Assembly (NCBI GenBank): GCA_964344685.1
Contig: CAYFOK010000003.1
Coordinates: 62,001-126,000 of the forward strand
Direction: 5' to 3'
Length of the DNA: 64,000 nucleotides
From: Scalindua sp964344685
GTDB taxonomy: Bacteria > Planctomycetota > Brocadiia > Brocadiales > Scalinduaceae
In this document: positions 8,797 through 16,894 of the stretch, one piece after another
How the letters are laid out: each line of letters begins with the position of its first letter
Position numbering within the stretch: the first letter of the stretch is position 1
Translations under genes and position numbers: made by a program
Notes under the pieces: model-generated
Databases searched by the model: none
Told to the model about the DNA's origin: nothing
The model's input: only the letters and a program-made list of their open reading frames with translations

Positions 8797-9168
8797 ATGA
8801 CAAAGAAAATAATGATTATTGATGACGAAAGAGAATTTCATGAAATTTATGCAATTATGCTTGAAGGTAGGGGGTATGATTTAATCAATGCTTATGATGG
8901 CAATGAAGCAATGCAGATGTTAGATGGTAATGTACCTGATTTAATAATCCTGGATATGATTATGGATATGGTTACGGGAGATACATTTTTCTTATACTTA
9001 AAAGGTTTTAATGAATTATCAGATATCCCGTTAATTATAATTAGTTCTATTCCACAAAAACAATATAATAATCTTAAAAAGATAGATCCAAAGCTTGTAT
9101 ATATTAACAAGGCAAAACTTACAAAAGAGATATTACTTGAAGAGGTAGATAAGAAATTAGGAGCTTAA
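8797..9168 (+). CDS. Single-domain response regulator (receiver only)
   Basis: The 123-residue protein is a lone receiver: MIIDDERE acidic pocket, phospho-acceptor Asp53 in LIILDMIMD, and Ser in IIISSIP. The usual Lys-Pro is replaced by Lys-Ala (YINKAKLT). There is no output domain, so it acts through protein contact or phosphotransfer. It lies 52 bp after the Cache-GAF kinase, making it the obvious partner. The loop after the Asp (MIMDMVTGD) departs from the common MPxMDG. Confidence 0.88.
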   Translation: MTKKIMIIDDEREFHEIYAIMLEGRGYDLINAYDGNEAMQMLDGNVPDLIILDMIMDMVTGDTFFLYLKGFNELSDIPLIIISSIPQKQYNNLKKIDPKLVYINKAKLTKEILLEEVDKKLGA

Positions 9169-9195
9169 ATATAATGAGCATGACAGAAAATGGGA

Positions 9196-9681
9196 TTACA
9201 TATCAAGCGAAATTAGCTGGTAGATACCATTAATAGACTTTTTCTTTAAGCAGCACTTTTCAATATCTTTTAAAATCCTTTCAGAAGGTCGCCGTATATC
9301 CATTTCCCACTTACTGAGGGTAGACGGGTCAATACCTAAGCGATGGGCTAATTCCTTTTGGCTGAGACCAAGTAATCTGCGGTAAATAACTATCTTCTCG
9401 CCGACAGACTTGGTTGATATCTCAAATGGCACATATCCCAAGAACTCAATAATCTTTGGAATGTACCTAAAGGCTGGTTTTGCCAGGTTATTTTCCCAGT
9501 TATATATAGAAGGATCACAAACACCAAGTATTTTAGCAACATCTTTTTGAAAGAGTTCAAGATCAAGACGTTTCTTTCTCAGATGGTCTCCTATTGTCTT
9601 AAGTCTTGTAGGATAGGCACTTGGAAGCGGTTTTTTGGTTTTAAGTCTGATATAGGAAAAAGGCAACGCAACTCTGTCCAT
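9196..9681 (-). CDS. XRE-family protein with two helix-turn-helix domains (repeat copy B, intact)
   Basis: The 161-residue protein has two HTH modules: residues about 28-70 (GDHLRKKRLDLELFQKDVAK, then CDPSIYNWENN) and about 93-140 (SVGEKIVIYRRLLGLSQKEL, then DPSTLSKWEMD), joined by RYIPKIIEFLGYVPFE. The design matches widespread small XRE regulators, usually DNA-binding repressors. It is the only undamaged copy of a repeat found four times in this window. The 5' end lies in sequence shared with the other copies, up to CAACGCAACTCT, and abuts a comM fragment. The start may be internal to the shared LPSAYP block rather than the ATG at 9681. The regulated genes are unknown. Confidence 0.85.
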   Translation of the reverse strand: MDRVALPFSYIRLKTKKPLPSAYPTRLKTIGDHLRKKRLDLELFQKDVAKILGVCDPSIYNWENNLAKPAFRYIPKIIEFLGYVPFEISTKSVGEKIVIYRRLLGLSQKELAHRLGIDPSTLSKWEMDIRRPSERILKDIEKCCLKKKSINGIYQLISLDM

Positions 9682-10154
9682 GTGGTTATCACATCAATCA
9701 AAAAAAAGAGTGCCACTGTACACCCCGTCAGATTCAAAATTATATTTCCAGAATTTAGGGCCCTCCGCTTGACAGGACTGATATTCATGTTGAGGTCCCA
9801 AATGTTAAGTACTTAAGTCCTGACATCTGACTCGGTTTGTGAATCTTAAGAAGAGATCAGAGAGGAAGTTACAAAGGCGCGTGAGGTACAGTTAGAGAGA
9901 TTCCAGGGTCTCAAATACTCGACAAATTCCCGAATGTCTGCAAAGACGATAAAAAAATATTGCTCACTGGATAGCCAGGCAGAAGAGCTGCTTCATCAGG
10001 CAATGACTGAACTCTACATCTTTCCAAGGGTATATAATAAATACTTTAAGCCGACAGAACAATTGCTGATCTTGTTCACAATGAGAACGTTCACATGGAA
10101 CACATATCAGAAGCTGTCCAGTACAGAAATCTGGATCGCAATTTGTGGAGGTAG
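9676..10154 (+). pseudogene. comM: ComM/YifB C-terminal fragment, copy B (degenerate)
   Basis: The same part of ComM as at 3449-3943, but with several stops and frameshifts. Pieces can be read in different frames: CPCGYHINQKKECHCTPRQI, then RMSAKTIKKYCSLDSQAEEL-like sequence around 9934-10010 and a tail ending at the TAG 10152-10154. The junction with the XRE repeat is at the same base as in copy A, so the two composite units share an origin. The 3' end lies two bases from the convergent stop of the next receiver gene. Confidence 0.85.
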
Positions 10155-10155
10155 A

Positions 10156-10524
10156 TTATTTCTTTCTCATTGTAAGGTCTACAAGTACTGTTGTCTCCAG
10201 GTAATTAAGATCAATAGGCTTGGTCACATAGTCATCTGCACCCTTTTCAATGGCAGCTTTCGCTTCACCTTCGTCTTTTACGGCAGTAACCATTATGATA
10301 CCTACTTTTTCATCAAATTGCCTTACACGTCTCAATACTTCCATACCGTCGATACCAGGCATTCTTATGTCCAGCAGTATTATATCCGGTATTTCATTCT
10401 TCACCTTTTCTAATGCATCCTCTCCGCAAAATGACGTGATAACATTGTGTCCCTTTTCTTCCATAAACTTCTTAACTGCATCACATGCCCAGACCTCATC
10501 ATCTACAATTAATATTTTGCTCAT
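10156..10524 (-). CDS. Single-domain response regulator
   Basis: A 122-residue receiver: ILIVDDE (Asp8, Asp9), phospho-acceptor Asp52 in IILLDIRMPGIDG, Thr in IIMVTAV and Lys in DYVTKPI. All canonical positions are present. The start at 10524 is preferred over the longer frame because GAAAGGG lies about ten bases upstream. It follows the split sensor kinase (13401 to 10657, same strand) after a 132 bp gap and is its likely substrate. There is no output domain. Confidence 0.88.
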   Translation of the reverse strand: MSKILIVDDEVWACDAVKKFMEEKGHNVITSFCGEDALEKVKNEIPDIILLDIRMPGIDGMEVLRRVRQFDEKVGIIMVTAVKDEGEAKAAIEKGADDYVTKPIDLNYLETTVLVDLTMRKK

Positions 10525-10656
10525 ATACCGTTCCCTTTCATCAATAAAAGTCACTTATTCCCAAATTGATTTTCAGAACCCAGATAAGTAAACCATAATG
10601 GTTGTCTAAAAAACTGGAAATTTTTCTCTTTTTACCATTGTTTAATCCACGATATT

Positions 10657-11721
10657 TCATGTCTTAGCAGGTAAATTAATGATAAATGTCGTCCCTTTCC
10701 CTTCTTTACTATTTACACTTATTTTCCCTCCATGGTTTTTTATAATTCCATATGATATACTTAGGCCAAGGCCGGTTCCTTTGCTTTCCTTCTTTGTAGT
10801 AAAAAAGGGATCAAATATCTTGTCAAGATCGTTACTTTTAATACCATTGCCTGTATCTTTAAATTTTATATTTACAAAGGATTTTCCTTGCTTTGCTTTA
10901 CTCAATGTACTAATTGTTAGTTTTCCACCATTTGGCATAGCATGACCCGCATTTGCTATAATATTCATAAACACCTGTCTTAACTCATCACTATTTGCCA
11001 TAATCTCAGGTATTTCCCCAAATTCCCTTATAATCTTTATATCTTCTAATTTCATATCAGGCTCAACAATGGATATTACTTTTTCTAAGAAACTGTTTAT
11101 TTCAACACATTCAACATTTTCTTTCCCCTTCCTTGAAAATAATAACAAACTGTCCGAGATCTTAACAATACGTTCAACCTCCTCAAGTATCTTTTTCAAG
11201 TACTCCTCTTTCTCTGAACCCTTTTCCTCTTTCATCAGCATTAACTGAGTATAAGAGGAGATGATATTTAGAGGATTTAACACCTCATGAAACACACCTG
11301 CTGTCAATTGTCCAAGGGATGCCATCTTATACGATTCCCTTGCACTCATTTCAATCTGCTTACGCTCTGTGATGTCTCTTACTACGCCCACCGAATTCCA
11401 TTTACCTTTTATCTGTACAGCAGAGATGGATAGTTCTATAGGAAATTCTGATCCGTTTTTCTTAAGAGCTGTCAATTCAACTGTTTTTCCCAATAAAGGA
11501 CTTTGTCCGGTCTTTTTGAATCTACTAAATCCTTCTAAATGGGCTTTCCTGAATTTATCAGGAATAATTATTTCGTGCATTTTTCTCCCTATTGTTTCTT
11601 CACTTGAGTAACCGAATATCTTTTCCGACGCCTTATTCCAGAATGTAATCTCTCCCTCATTGTCCAGCATGATAATTCCATCGTTGGCTTTGGAGCTTAT
11701 GGCTTTAAACTTTTCCTCGCT
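10657..11721 (-). pseudogene. C-terminal half of split sensor kinase: PAS, HisKA, HATPase
   Basis: Directly after the TAA at 11722-11724 the same frame continues SEEKFKAISSKANDGIIMLD, a normal PAS-domain opening, then PAS, HisKA (AGVFHEVLNPLNIISSYTQL) and a complete ATPase (N-box NIIANAGHAM, G1 DTGNGI, G2 GTGLGLSISYGII). The first Met is at 11670, 17 codons inside the PAS domain, without a convincing ribosome binding site. The half is therefore a part of one protein with the upstream frame, separated by a nonsense codon, rather than an independent gene. If translated from 11670, the kinase core would be whole but the PAS truncated. Confidence 0.8.
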
Positions 11722-13401
11722 TTATTGCAGCATTTCATTAGCATGAATGTGCTTGGCACGTATCTGCAACGACACTATGCCGTACACAAGGTCGTCTGCC
11801 AATTCTATTAAGTGTTCTACTTCCTCATCATCAAAGGCATCCGGCAACTCCGCATTGATGTACAGAACTCCAAATGTCTGATTGTCTTTGATCAAAGGGA
11901 GAGCAATTAGCGATGAATAACCCAGCTTAGTTGCTTCAGCACGTAAAGAGAAGTAATCTGGATTTGTCATGATGTTTCTTACAATGCAGGGTTTGTTTGT
12001 TCGGATAGCTGTGCAGACAGGGTCAAATTGCCTTTTGGTATCTTCCAACGTGAGATTGACTGTCTTGAGATACCCTTTCTCATATCCATTATGTGCCATT
12101 GGGTATATCCGTATGGCCTTATCTTCACCCGGCTTGGTAAAACCAATCCAAACTTGATGATATTTACCTACTTCCAGGATGGTCTGGCATATATTCTGCA
12201 GTAAATAAGATTCGTCTAAAGCATGTATCAGCACTTTATTGCAGCTACTGAGTACCTTGAGCGCCCTGTTGACTATGCGTAATTCTTCCTCTGCATGTTT
12301 AAGTTTGGAGACATCCGATCCTACAAAGAGAACACCTTCTATCTTATTATCGCTGCCGCGCATTGTAGTTGCTGAGAAAAGTATAGGTACTCTCTTTCCG
12401 TCTTTTGTCAAATAATTTGTTTCTAAACCAAGGAGTACACCTTTCTCATTTATATCACGAAACATATTATTAACGGACAGTTCTTTTTCTGCAAAAATCA
12501 TTTTGCCCGACTTTCCGACAAGTTCACTCTCAGTGTATTCCAAGACGTCCAATGTCGTTTTATTGACAAAGTTTATCTTGTAATCCCGGTCAACTGTAAC
12601 CAGTGTATCCGTTATAGATTTTATAAGATTGTCGGTATAGGCTTTGGCTTTTGCTAACTTGTTCTTAGCGATTAGAGCATCATCCAACGAACTTTCAATA
12701 CTCGTCATAGTTTCCCAATTAAATATTTCTAAGACTAGTACTGTGCTATAAGCGATGATAACAGCACATAAGGTTCGGAAAACCTGAACAGGAATACCAA
12801 TGTTGTCCAAAAACAATGTGTAATTGAGGACAGATGCCGGGAGGAATTCTACCCGGGGGACAACTAATCCGGAAAATATACCGTAAATGGCAAAAGAGAT
12901 TAATGCTATATACAGATTTCTGACAACGCCAAACTCCTTTGTCTTCTTAAACTCAGATACTTGTATAAACATGGCATAGGAAGTTAAAAATGCACCCGGA
13001 GCTCCAAGTAAATACCTTGCCCATACATCCCACATTAAGTATTGTTGACTGCTTACGGCAATTATTATTGCCCAGATTATTAATAAAGTTATTGGCAGAC
13101 GCTTTAATATTGAATATTTCTTTTTGGTTTCAGCTATAACTTTTGTGCCAAAGTAAAGCAAAAACAGAAACGATACCGGCATAACAATCATACGTGTAAT
13201 TCTTAGTGGCATTATTTCCATTGGTCTTTGAATGTGCGTAAACATATCTATCCACTCATTAATTCCATGGATGACTCCAAAGGCAGCAATTAACCATAAG
13301 CTGTCTGCCAATATAAATCTACTACGCTTCTTTGGATAGAGGAATATTGAGACACCTAAAATGAAAAAGGCTAAGCCATAAAAGAAGAATACAACTGTCA
13401 T
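11722..13401 (-). CDS. N-terminal half of split sensor kinase: 7TM-like, PAS, GAF
   Basis: The 559-residue product begins with about seven membrane segments (FFFYGLAFFILGVSIFLYP through VFRTLCAVIIAYSTVLVL, residues 1-225). A short coiled linker follows, then a PAS domain (ITDTLVTVDRDYKINFVN) and a GAF domain (LIALPLIKDNQTFGVLYIN). It ends with RAKHIHANEMLQ and a TAA. The next codons in the same frame continue a PAS-kinase without loss, so the real protein was probably about 910 residues: 7TM-PAS-GAF-PAS-HisKA-HATPase. A kinase without its catalytic half could only act as a decoy or signal-binding membrane protein. Alternatives are sequencing error or stop read-through. Confidence 0.8.
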   Translation of the reverse strand: MTVVFFFYGLAFFILGVSIFLYPKKRSRFILADSLWLIAAFGVIHGINEWIDMFTHIQRPMEIMPLRITRMIVMPVSFLFLLYFGTKVIAETKKKYSILKRLPITLLIIWAIIIAVSSQQYLMWDVWARYLLGAPGAFLTSYAMFIQVSEFKKTKEFGVVRNLYIALISFAIYGIFSGLVVPRVEFLPASVLNYTLFLDNIGIPVQVFRTLCAVIIAYSTVLVLEIFNWETMTSIESSLDDALIAKNKLAKAKAYTDNLIKSITDTLVTVDRDYKINFVNKTTLDVLEYTESELVGKSGKMIFAEKELSVNNMFRDINEKGVLLGLETNYLTKDGKRVPILFSATTMRGSDNKIEGVLFVGSDVSKLKHAEEELRIVNRALKVLSSCNKVLIHALDESYLLQNICQTILEVGKYHQVWIGFTKPGEDKAIRIYPMAHNGYEKGYLKTVNLTLEDTKRQFDPVCTAIRTNKPCIVRNIMTNPDYFSLRAEATKLGYSSLIALPLIKDNQTFGVLYINAELPDAFDDEEVEHLIELADDLVYGIVSLQIRAKHIHANEMLQ

Positions 13402-13561
13402 ATTACCTCCATTGCACTTAATTACTGCCCAGTAATGTGATTCGTGTATAAAAGGTATTCAGGATGAAAAGCCTATTTTGCTACTGTGGGTTTTTCTAGA
13501 TAGTATCAAACTAAAGAAAAGAGAGCTTGTCAATTTTCCGTGTCTCAGTTATTCAAAGTTT

Positions 13562-13981
13562 ATAATATTAAGTATTTAAATCAAAGTAAAAAAACTATGG
13601 TTGAGCGTAAATTCCTTGATATCGGGTGCCGGAAGGATAATGCTTGAAAAAGGTGGTCAGGTATTTTGAAAACCTTGCAGATAGAGCTGCCTTTTATCTT
13701 TCCCACTTTCCGAGAGTAGAAGGATCTATGCTCAGGCGATGGGCTTACCCCTTTTGATTCAAGCCTAGAAGGCATCGACAAGCGACTACCTTCTCACCGA
13801 CAGACACGTTTGATGTGTCACGGGAACTTGACAATCTTTGGGATCTATTTTATAGCTGGTTTTGCCAGGCTATTCCCCCCGGTTATAGATAGAAGGCTCA
13901 TAGACACTGAGTTTTTGAGCTACCTGCTTTTAAAGGAAATCTAGAGTGAGGCGTCTTTTTCTCAGATGGTCTCCAATTTTA
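13562..13981 (-). pseudogene. XRE double-HTH repeat, copy C (degenerate)
   Basis: The plus strand shares long blocks with copy B, for example TTTCCCACTT, GCTGGTTTTGCCAGG and CTCAGATGGTCTCC, but with small indels and stops that break the frame. Similarity to copy D (26217-26757) extends about 100 bp beyond the HTH gene's 3' end, down to about 13562. The right end stops abruptly at about 13981, inside what would be the GDHLRKK codons, and is followed at once by the end of the PilP-like gene. It therefore lies where a secretin gene would be expected after pilP. Confidence 0.8.
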
Positions 13982-13996
13982 AAAAGAGGTCCCATT

Positions 13997-14434
13997 TTAA
14001 TGCTTAAGCACAAAATCGTTAGTGCCGTCGTTTAAGATAACACGGTCTCTTGTGATATCAACCACCGTGTTCCCATCAATCCTATCACCTATTCCTACAA
14101 AATTATCATTTATTATTGCAACTGGACTTTCTTTTACCCAGATTATACCATTAAGATTTAGTGTTGTGGGTGTTATGGGTGTTATGGGTGTTATGGCAGA
14201 ATCCTGTGGTAATGAAAACGGATCTCTGCCCCAGGAAACATATTCCGTTCTCTTTGCATCTCTGATTGCCGGAGTAACTCTTCTTGTCAATTGAGTCTTT
14301 TCATCATGGTATACGGCTGCCGGCCTTGATGTAGATTCCCATCTCCCTCTTGAAATAAAAAATATTCCATAAATTATACTCAAGACAGCTGCCACTCTCA
14401 ATATAGTCAGGATTAATAATTTTTTATTCCGCAT
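13997..14434 (-). CDS. PilP/GspC-like pilus assembly protein
   Basis: The 145-residue protein has one N-terminal membrane anchor (ILTILRVAAVLSIIYGIFFIS), a linker, then WGRDPFSLP and a small beta domain (LNGIIWVKESPVAIINDNFV, GDRIDGNTVVDI, DRVILNDG). This resembles the homology-region domain of PilP/GspC that docks the inner-membrane platform to the secretin. The start overlaps the PilO-like gene by 11 bp. A 9-base tandem repeat (TGTTATGGG, about four copies, 14162-14197) encodes the ITPITPITP linker. No secretin gene follows; the degenerate XRE copy C comes next. Confidence 0.75.
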   Translation of the reverse strand: MRNKKLLILTILRVAAVLSIIYGIFFISRGRWESTSRPAAVYHDEKTQLTRRVTPAIRDAKRTEYVSWGRDPFSLPQDSAITPITPITPTTLNLNGIIWVKESPVAIINDNFVGIGDRIDGNTVVDITRDRVILNDGTNDFVLKH

Positions 14435-14942
14435 TGTTTTTTGTTAGATGCATATTCACAACCAGTTTCGTCTTAAGCATTGACGGGTTCTCTTTAAGAG
14501 TAACCGCGTTAAAGCTTCTTATTGTAACCAGACTCTTCTCCAGTTTACCCAATGAACCTAAGAACAGGCCCAATTTCTTATATGAAGATTCTATCCGGAC
14601 CTCTATAGGAAGAATTCTATATTGAGAATCTTTTGGTTTCTCTATTTCTTTTGGCGTTACAGAGATAAAATTAATGCCTGTCAATCTGCCCTGTCTCGTT
14701 AATTCTTCTATGGTGAATGGAATCTCTTCTTCCGCTATGAGAGTACCCTTTACCTCTGTTGTTTTTACAGATTCTATAAGATTTCGCGCATCAAACAGAT
14801 CAGTTTCACACATTTTACATTCTAAATTTTTTTCTCTTAAGTCTCTGATCAATGGCGCATATAAAAGGGAAAATACTCCCAGGAGAATAATCGTAATGGC
14901 GCCGCCTATAATTATAAACAACCTACTCTTCGTTAATTCCAT
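14424..14942 (-). CDS. pilO: PilO-like type IV pilus inner-membrane protein
   Basis: The 172-residue protein has a single N-terminal membrane helix (LFIIIGGAITIILLGVFSLL), a coiled segment and a ferredoxin-like C-terminal half (RILPIEVRIESSYKKLGLFL, SLVTIRSF). This is the layout of PilO, which pairs with PilN to form the periplasmic platform of type IV pili or type II secretion. It follows the PilM-PilN fusion by about 170 bp, in the conserved order M-N-O-P, and overlaps the next gene. Confidence 0.8.
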   Translation of the reverse strand: MELTKSRLFIIIGGAITIILLGVFSLLYAPLIRDLREKNLECKMCETDLFDARNLIESVKTTEVKGTLIAEEEIPFTIEELTRQGRLTGINFISVTPKEIEKPKDSQYRILPIEVRIESSYKKLGLFLGSLGKLEKSLVTIRSFNAVTLKENPSMLKTKLVVNMHLTKNNAE

Positions 14943-15112
14943 AATATACGCGAATCTCTATTGATAGTATTTAATAGATGGTTGGTCATTTGACAATTGA
15001 ATATTTTAATATTAAAGGATGTTTTGGTAAAAAATACTTTACTCATGACAATATTCAAACTTTTTTACTCTTGTTCCTCATCTCTCGTCTTCTCCCCACC
15101 CTCCGCATCACC

Positions 15113-16729
15113 TCAGTCCACCCAGCATCTTAATTCGTATTCATTTGCCTTTTTGCCTTCTACCTCTTTCGTTGTGACCAATTTTACATTCTTAAAAATT
15201 CCTTTTTCTAAAGCGAATATAAAACCGGAGAGCGCTTCCTCTCTCTCTTCTGAAAAGATAACTCCTTTCACTTTAATGGATTTATTCTCCATGTCTAACT
15301 CGGTAATGTAAACATCGCCTGGAGTAATATTGCTTAGCTCTTTAAAAATATCTTCCCAGTATGGTTCTTCCGCCAATATGTTATTTGCTGAATTTTGCGT
15401 TGCTATCCTCTCAAGTGGAGGTTGCAAATTCGAAAGTTCATGCCTGGCAACGTCGATTTTTTTCTGGTAATTAGAAAGTTGTGTTCTCATTCCTATATAT
15501 ACAAACTCCAGGATTAGAATAACTGCTACAACTACAATTTCAACTGTTGTGCGTATAAATATCCGTTTTTTTACATCTTTGATTTCCGAAGGCAAAAGAT
15601 TTATACCCTTTCCCCTGCTTAAGGCTGCTCCTATTGCCGGCCCTAATCGATAAGCCACGGTCTCGTATGTAAATGGGTCACCAATTGCAGCAGTGTCGGT
15701 TTTGAGGCCAGCTAAAGGATCGCCGATCGTAACTTCTATCCCCAATCCTTCAGAAAGAAACTTCGAAATGCCCCGAAGCGCCGCTCCACCGCCAAGTAAC
15801 ATCAAAGAATCGATTCTTCTATCGCCTGTCTCTTCCCTGTAATAATCAAAACATCTGTCTATTTCACTTACCAGTTGTTCCAATGGAGCCCTGACCATAG
15901 GTAAGATTTGAGTTGTTGAAATCTTGTCATCTATCACTTTACACTCATCACCGCCAGGTATTCCAACTTCACGTTTTATCTTCTCCGCCTCTTCCAGTGT
16001 GAGTTCAGTCCTGCCTCTGTCAGAAACTAAAACAGCTGTCATCGCTTTAGTAAGATCGCTACCAGCTACAGGGATTTTGCGAGAGAGCAGTAAATCTCTT
16101 CCTTTTAAAATAACCAATTCTGTGTGATAGTACCCTAACTCAACAAAACAGTTTACCCCGTTAGACAGTGGGTGTTTAACGGGGACTATTTTGTCTCCTT
16201 TAGAGTAAAGGGCCTGAGCTGATTTCTGTAACGTGTAAGGAATGGGTACAAATGCGCCTGGTTTTATACCCGCCTTTTTTAATAAGGATAAGTATTCGTC
16301 AACCGTTTTTCCTGGTGTGGTAGCCACTACCACCTGATATTTCTTGACTCCATTTTCGACAATATCTCCTGATATCTCATAATCTAACAACGCCTCATCT
16401 ATTGGAAACGGGAAATAATTTTTTGCTTCAAGTTTTATACAGTCCCGCAACTCTCCTTTAGGCATACGGGGCACGGTTATCGTCCTTACTGCCGTTTCAG
16501 GACAATTAATGTTTATGATGAACTTAGATTTTTTAGTGTCGACCTCTCTGAGGATTTTTTTAAGCGCCGGTAATATTTCTTTCCGGCGAAAGGACTCATC
16601 TTTTGCAGGAACAATTTCTTCTAGACAAGCCTTAACTAAATGGAGGCCATCTTCTTTCTTCATAAACTCGACCAACTTTAAAGAAGAAGAACCTATATCC
16701 AATCCAACTATGTAATCTTTTTTAAACAT
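15113..16729 (-). CDS. Fused PilM-PilN type IV pilus assembly protein
   Basis: Residues 1 to about 365 are PilM, an actin-like ATPase: YIVGLDIGSSSLKLVEF, INCPETAVRTITVPRMP, and LMLLGGGAALRGISKFL. Directly after, without a stop, GINLLPSEI begins a PilN domain with a membrane helix (TVEIVVVAVILILEFVYIGM), a coiled coil and the C-terminal beta domain (DVYITELDMENKSIKVKGV). PilM normally binds the cytoplasmic INLLP tail of a separate PilN, so fusion makes this contact permanent. At 538 residues the length equals the sum of both families. It sits in a pilus cluster with PilO and PilP-like genes. Confidence 0.88.
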   Translation of the reverse strand: MFKKDYIVGLDIGSSSLKLVEFMKKEDGLHLVKACLEEIVPAKDESFRRKEILPALKKILREVDTKKSKFIININCPETAVRTITVPRMPKGELRDCIKLEAKNYFPFPIDEALLDYEISGDIVENGVKKYQVVVATTPGKTVDEYLSLLKKAGIKPGAFVPIPYTLQKSAQALYSKGDKIVPVKHPLSNGVNCFVELGYYHTELVILKGRDLLLSRKIPVAGSDLTKAMTAVLVSDRGRTELTLEEAEKIKREVGIPGGDECKVIDDKISTTQILPMVRAPLEQLVSEIDRCFDYYREETGDRRIDSLMLLGGGAALRGISKFLSEGLGIEVTIGDPLAGLKTDTAAIGDPFTYETVAYRLGPAIGAALSRGKGINLLPSEIKDVKKRIFIRTTVEIVVVAVILILEFVYIGMRTQLSNYQKKIDVARHELSNLQPPLERIATQNSANNILAEEPYWEDIFKELSNITPGDVYITELDMENKSIKVKGVIFSEEREEALSGFIFALEKGIFKNVKLVTTKEVEGKKANEYELRCWVD

Positions 16730-16734
16730 ATCTT

Positions 16735-16890
16735 GATGTATAGGAAAATTAAAGTCGGCGAGTAGCCTTTCCGACTATGTCTTTCAGGCGGGGAATCCCA
16801 CTCTGTAAAGACATTATATTTTTAATTTGTAGTTTCAATTTACAAAACATTTTCAGTGGGCAATGCCCACCATGTGCAAGTACTATTTAC
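16735..16890. other. Intergenic hairpins between pilM-N and the PilX-like gene
   Basis: A short palindrome GTGGGCAATGCCCAC lies near 16857-16871 and a CGGCGAGTAG segment near 16755. These resemble small dispersed hairpins rather than a T-run terminator. No gene is seen. Confidence 0.35.
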
Positions 16891-16894
16891 TATT

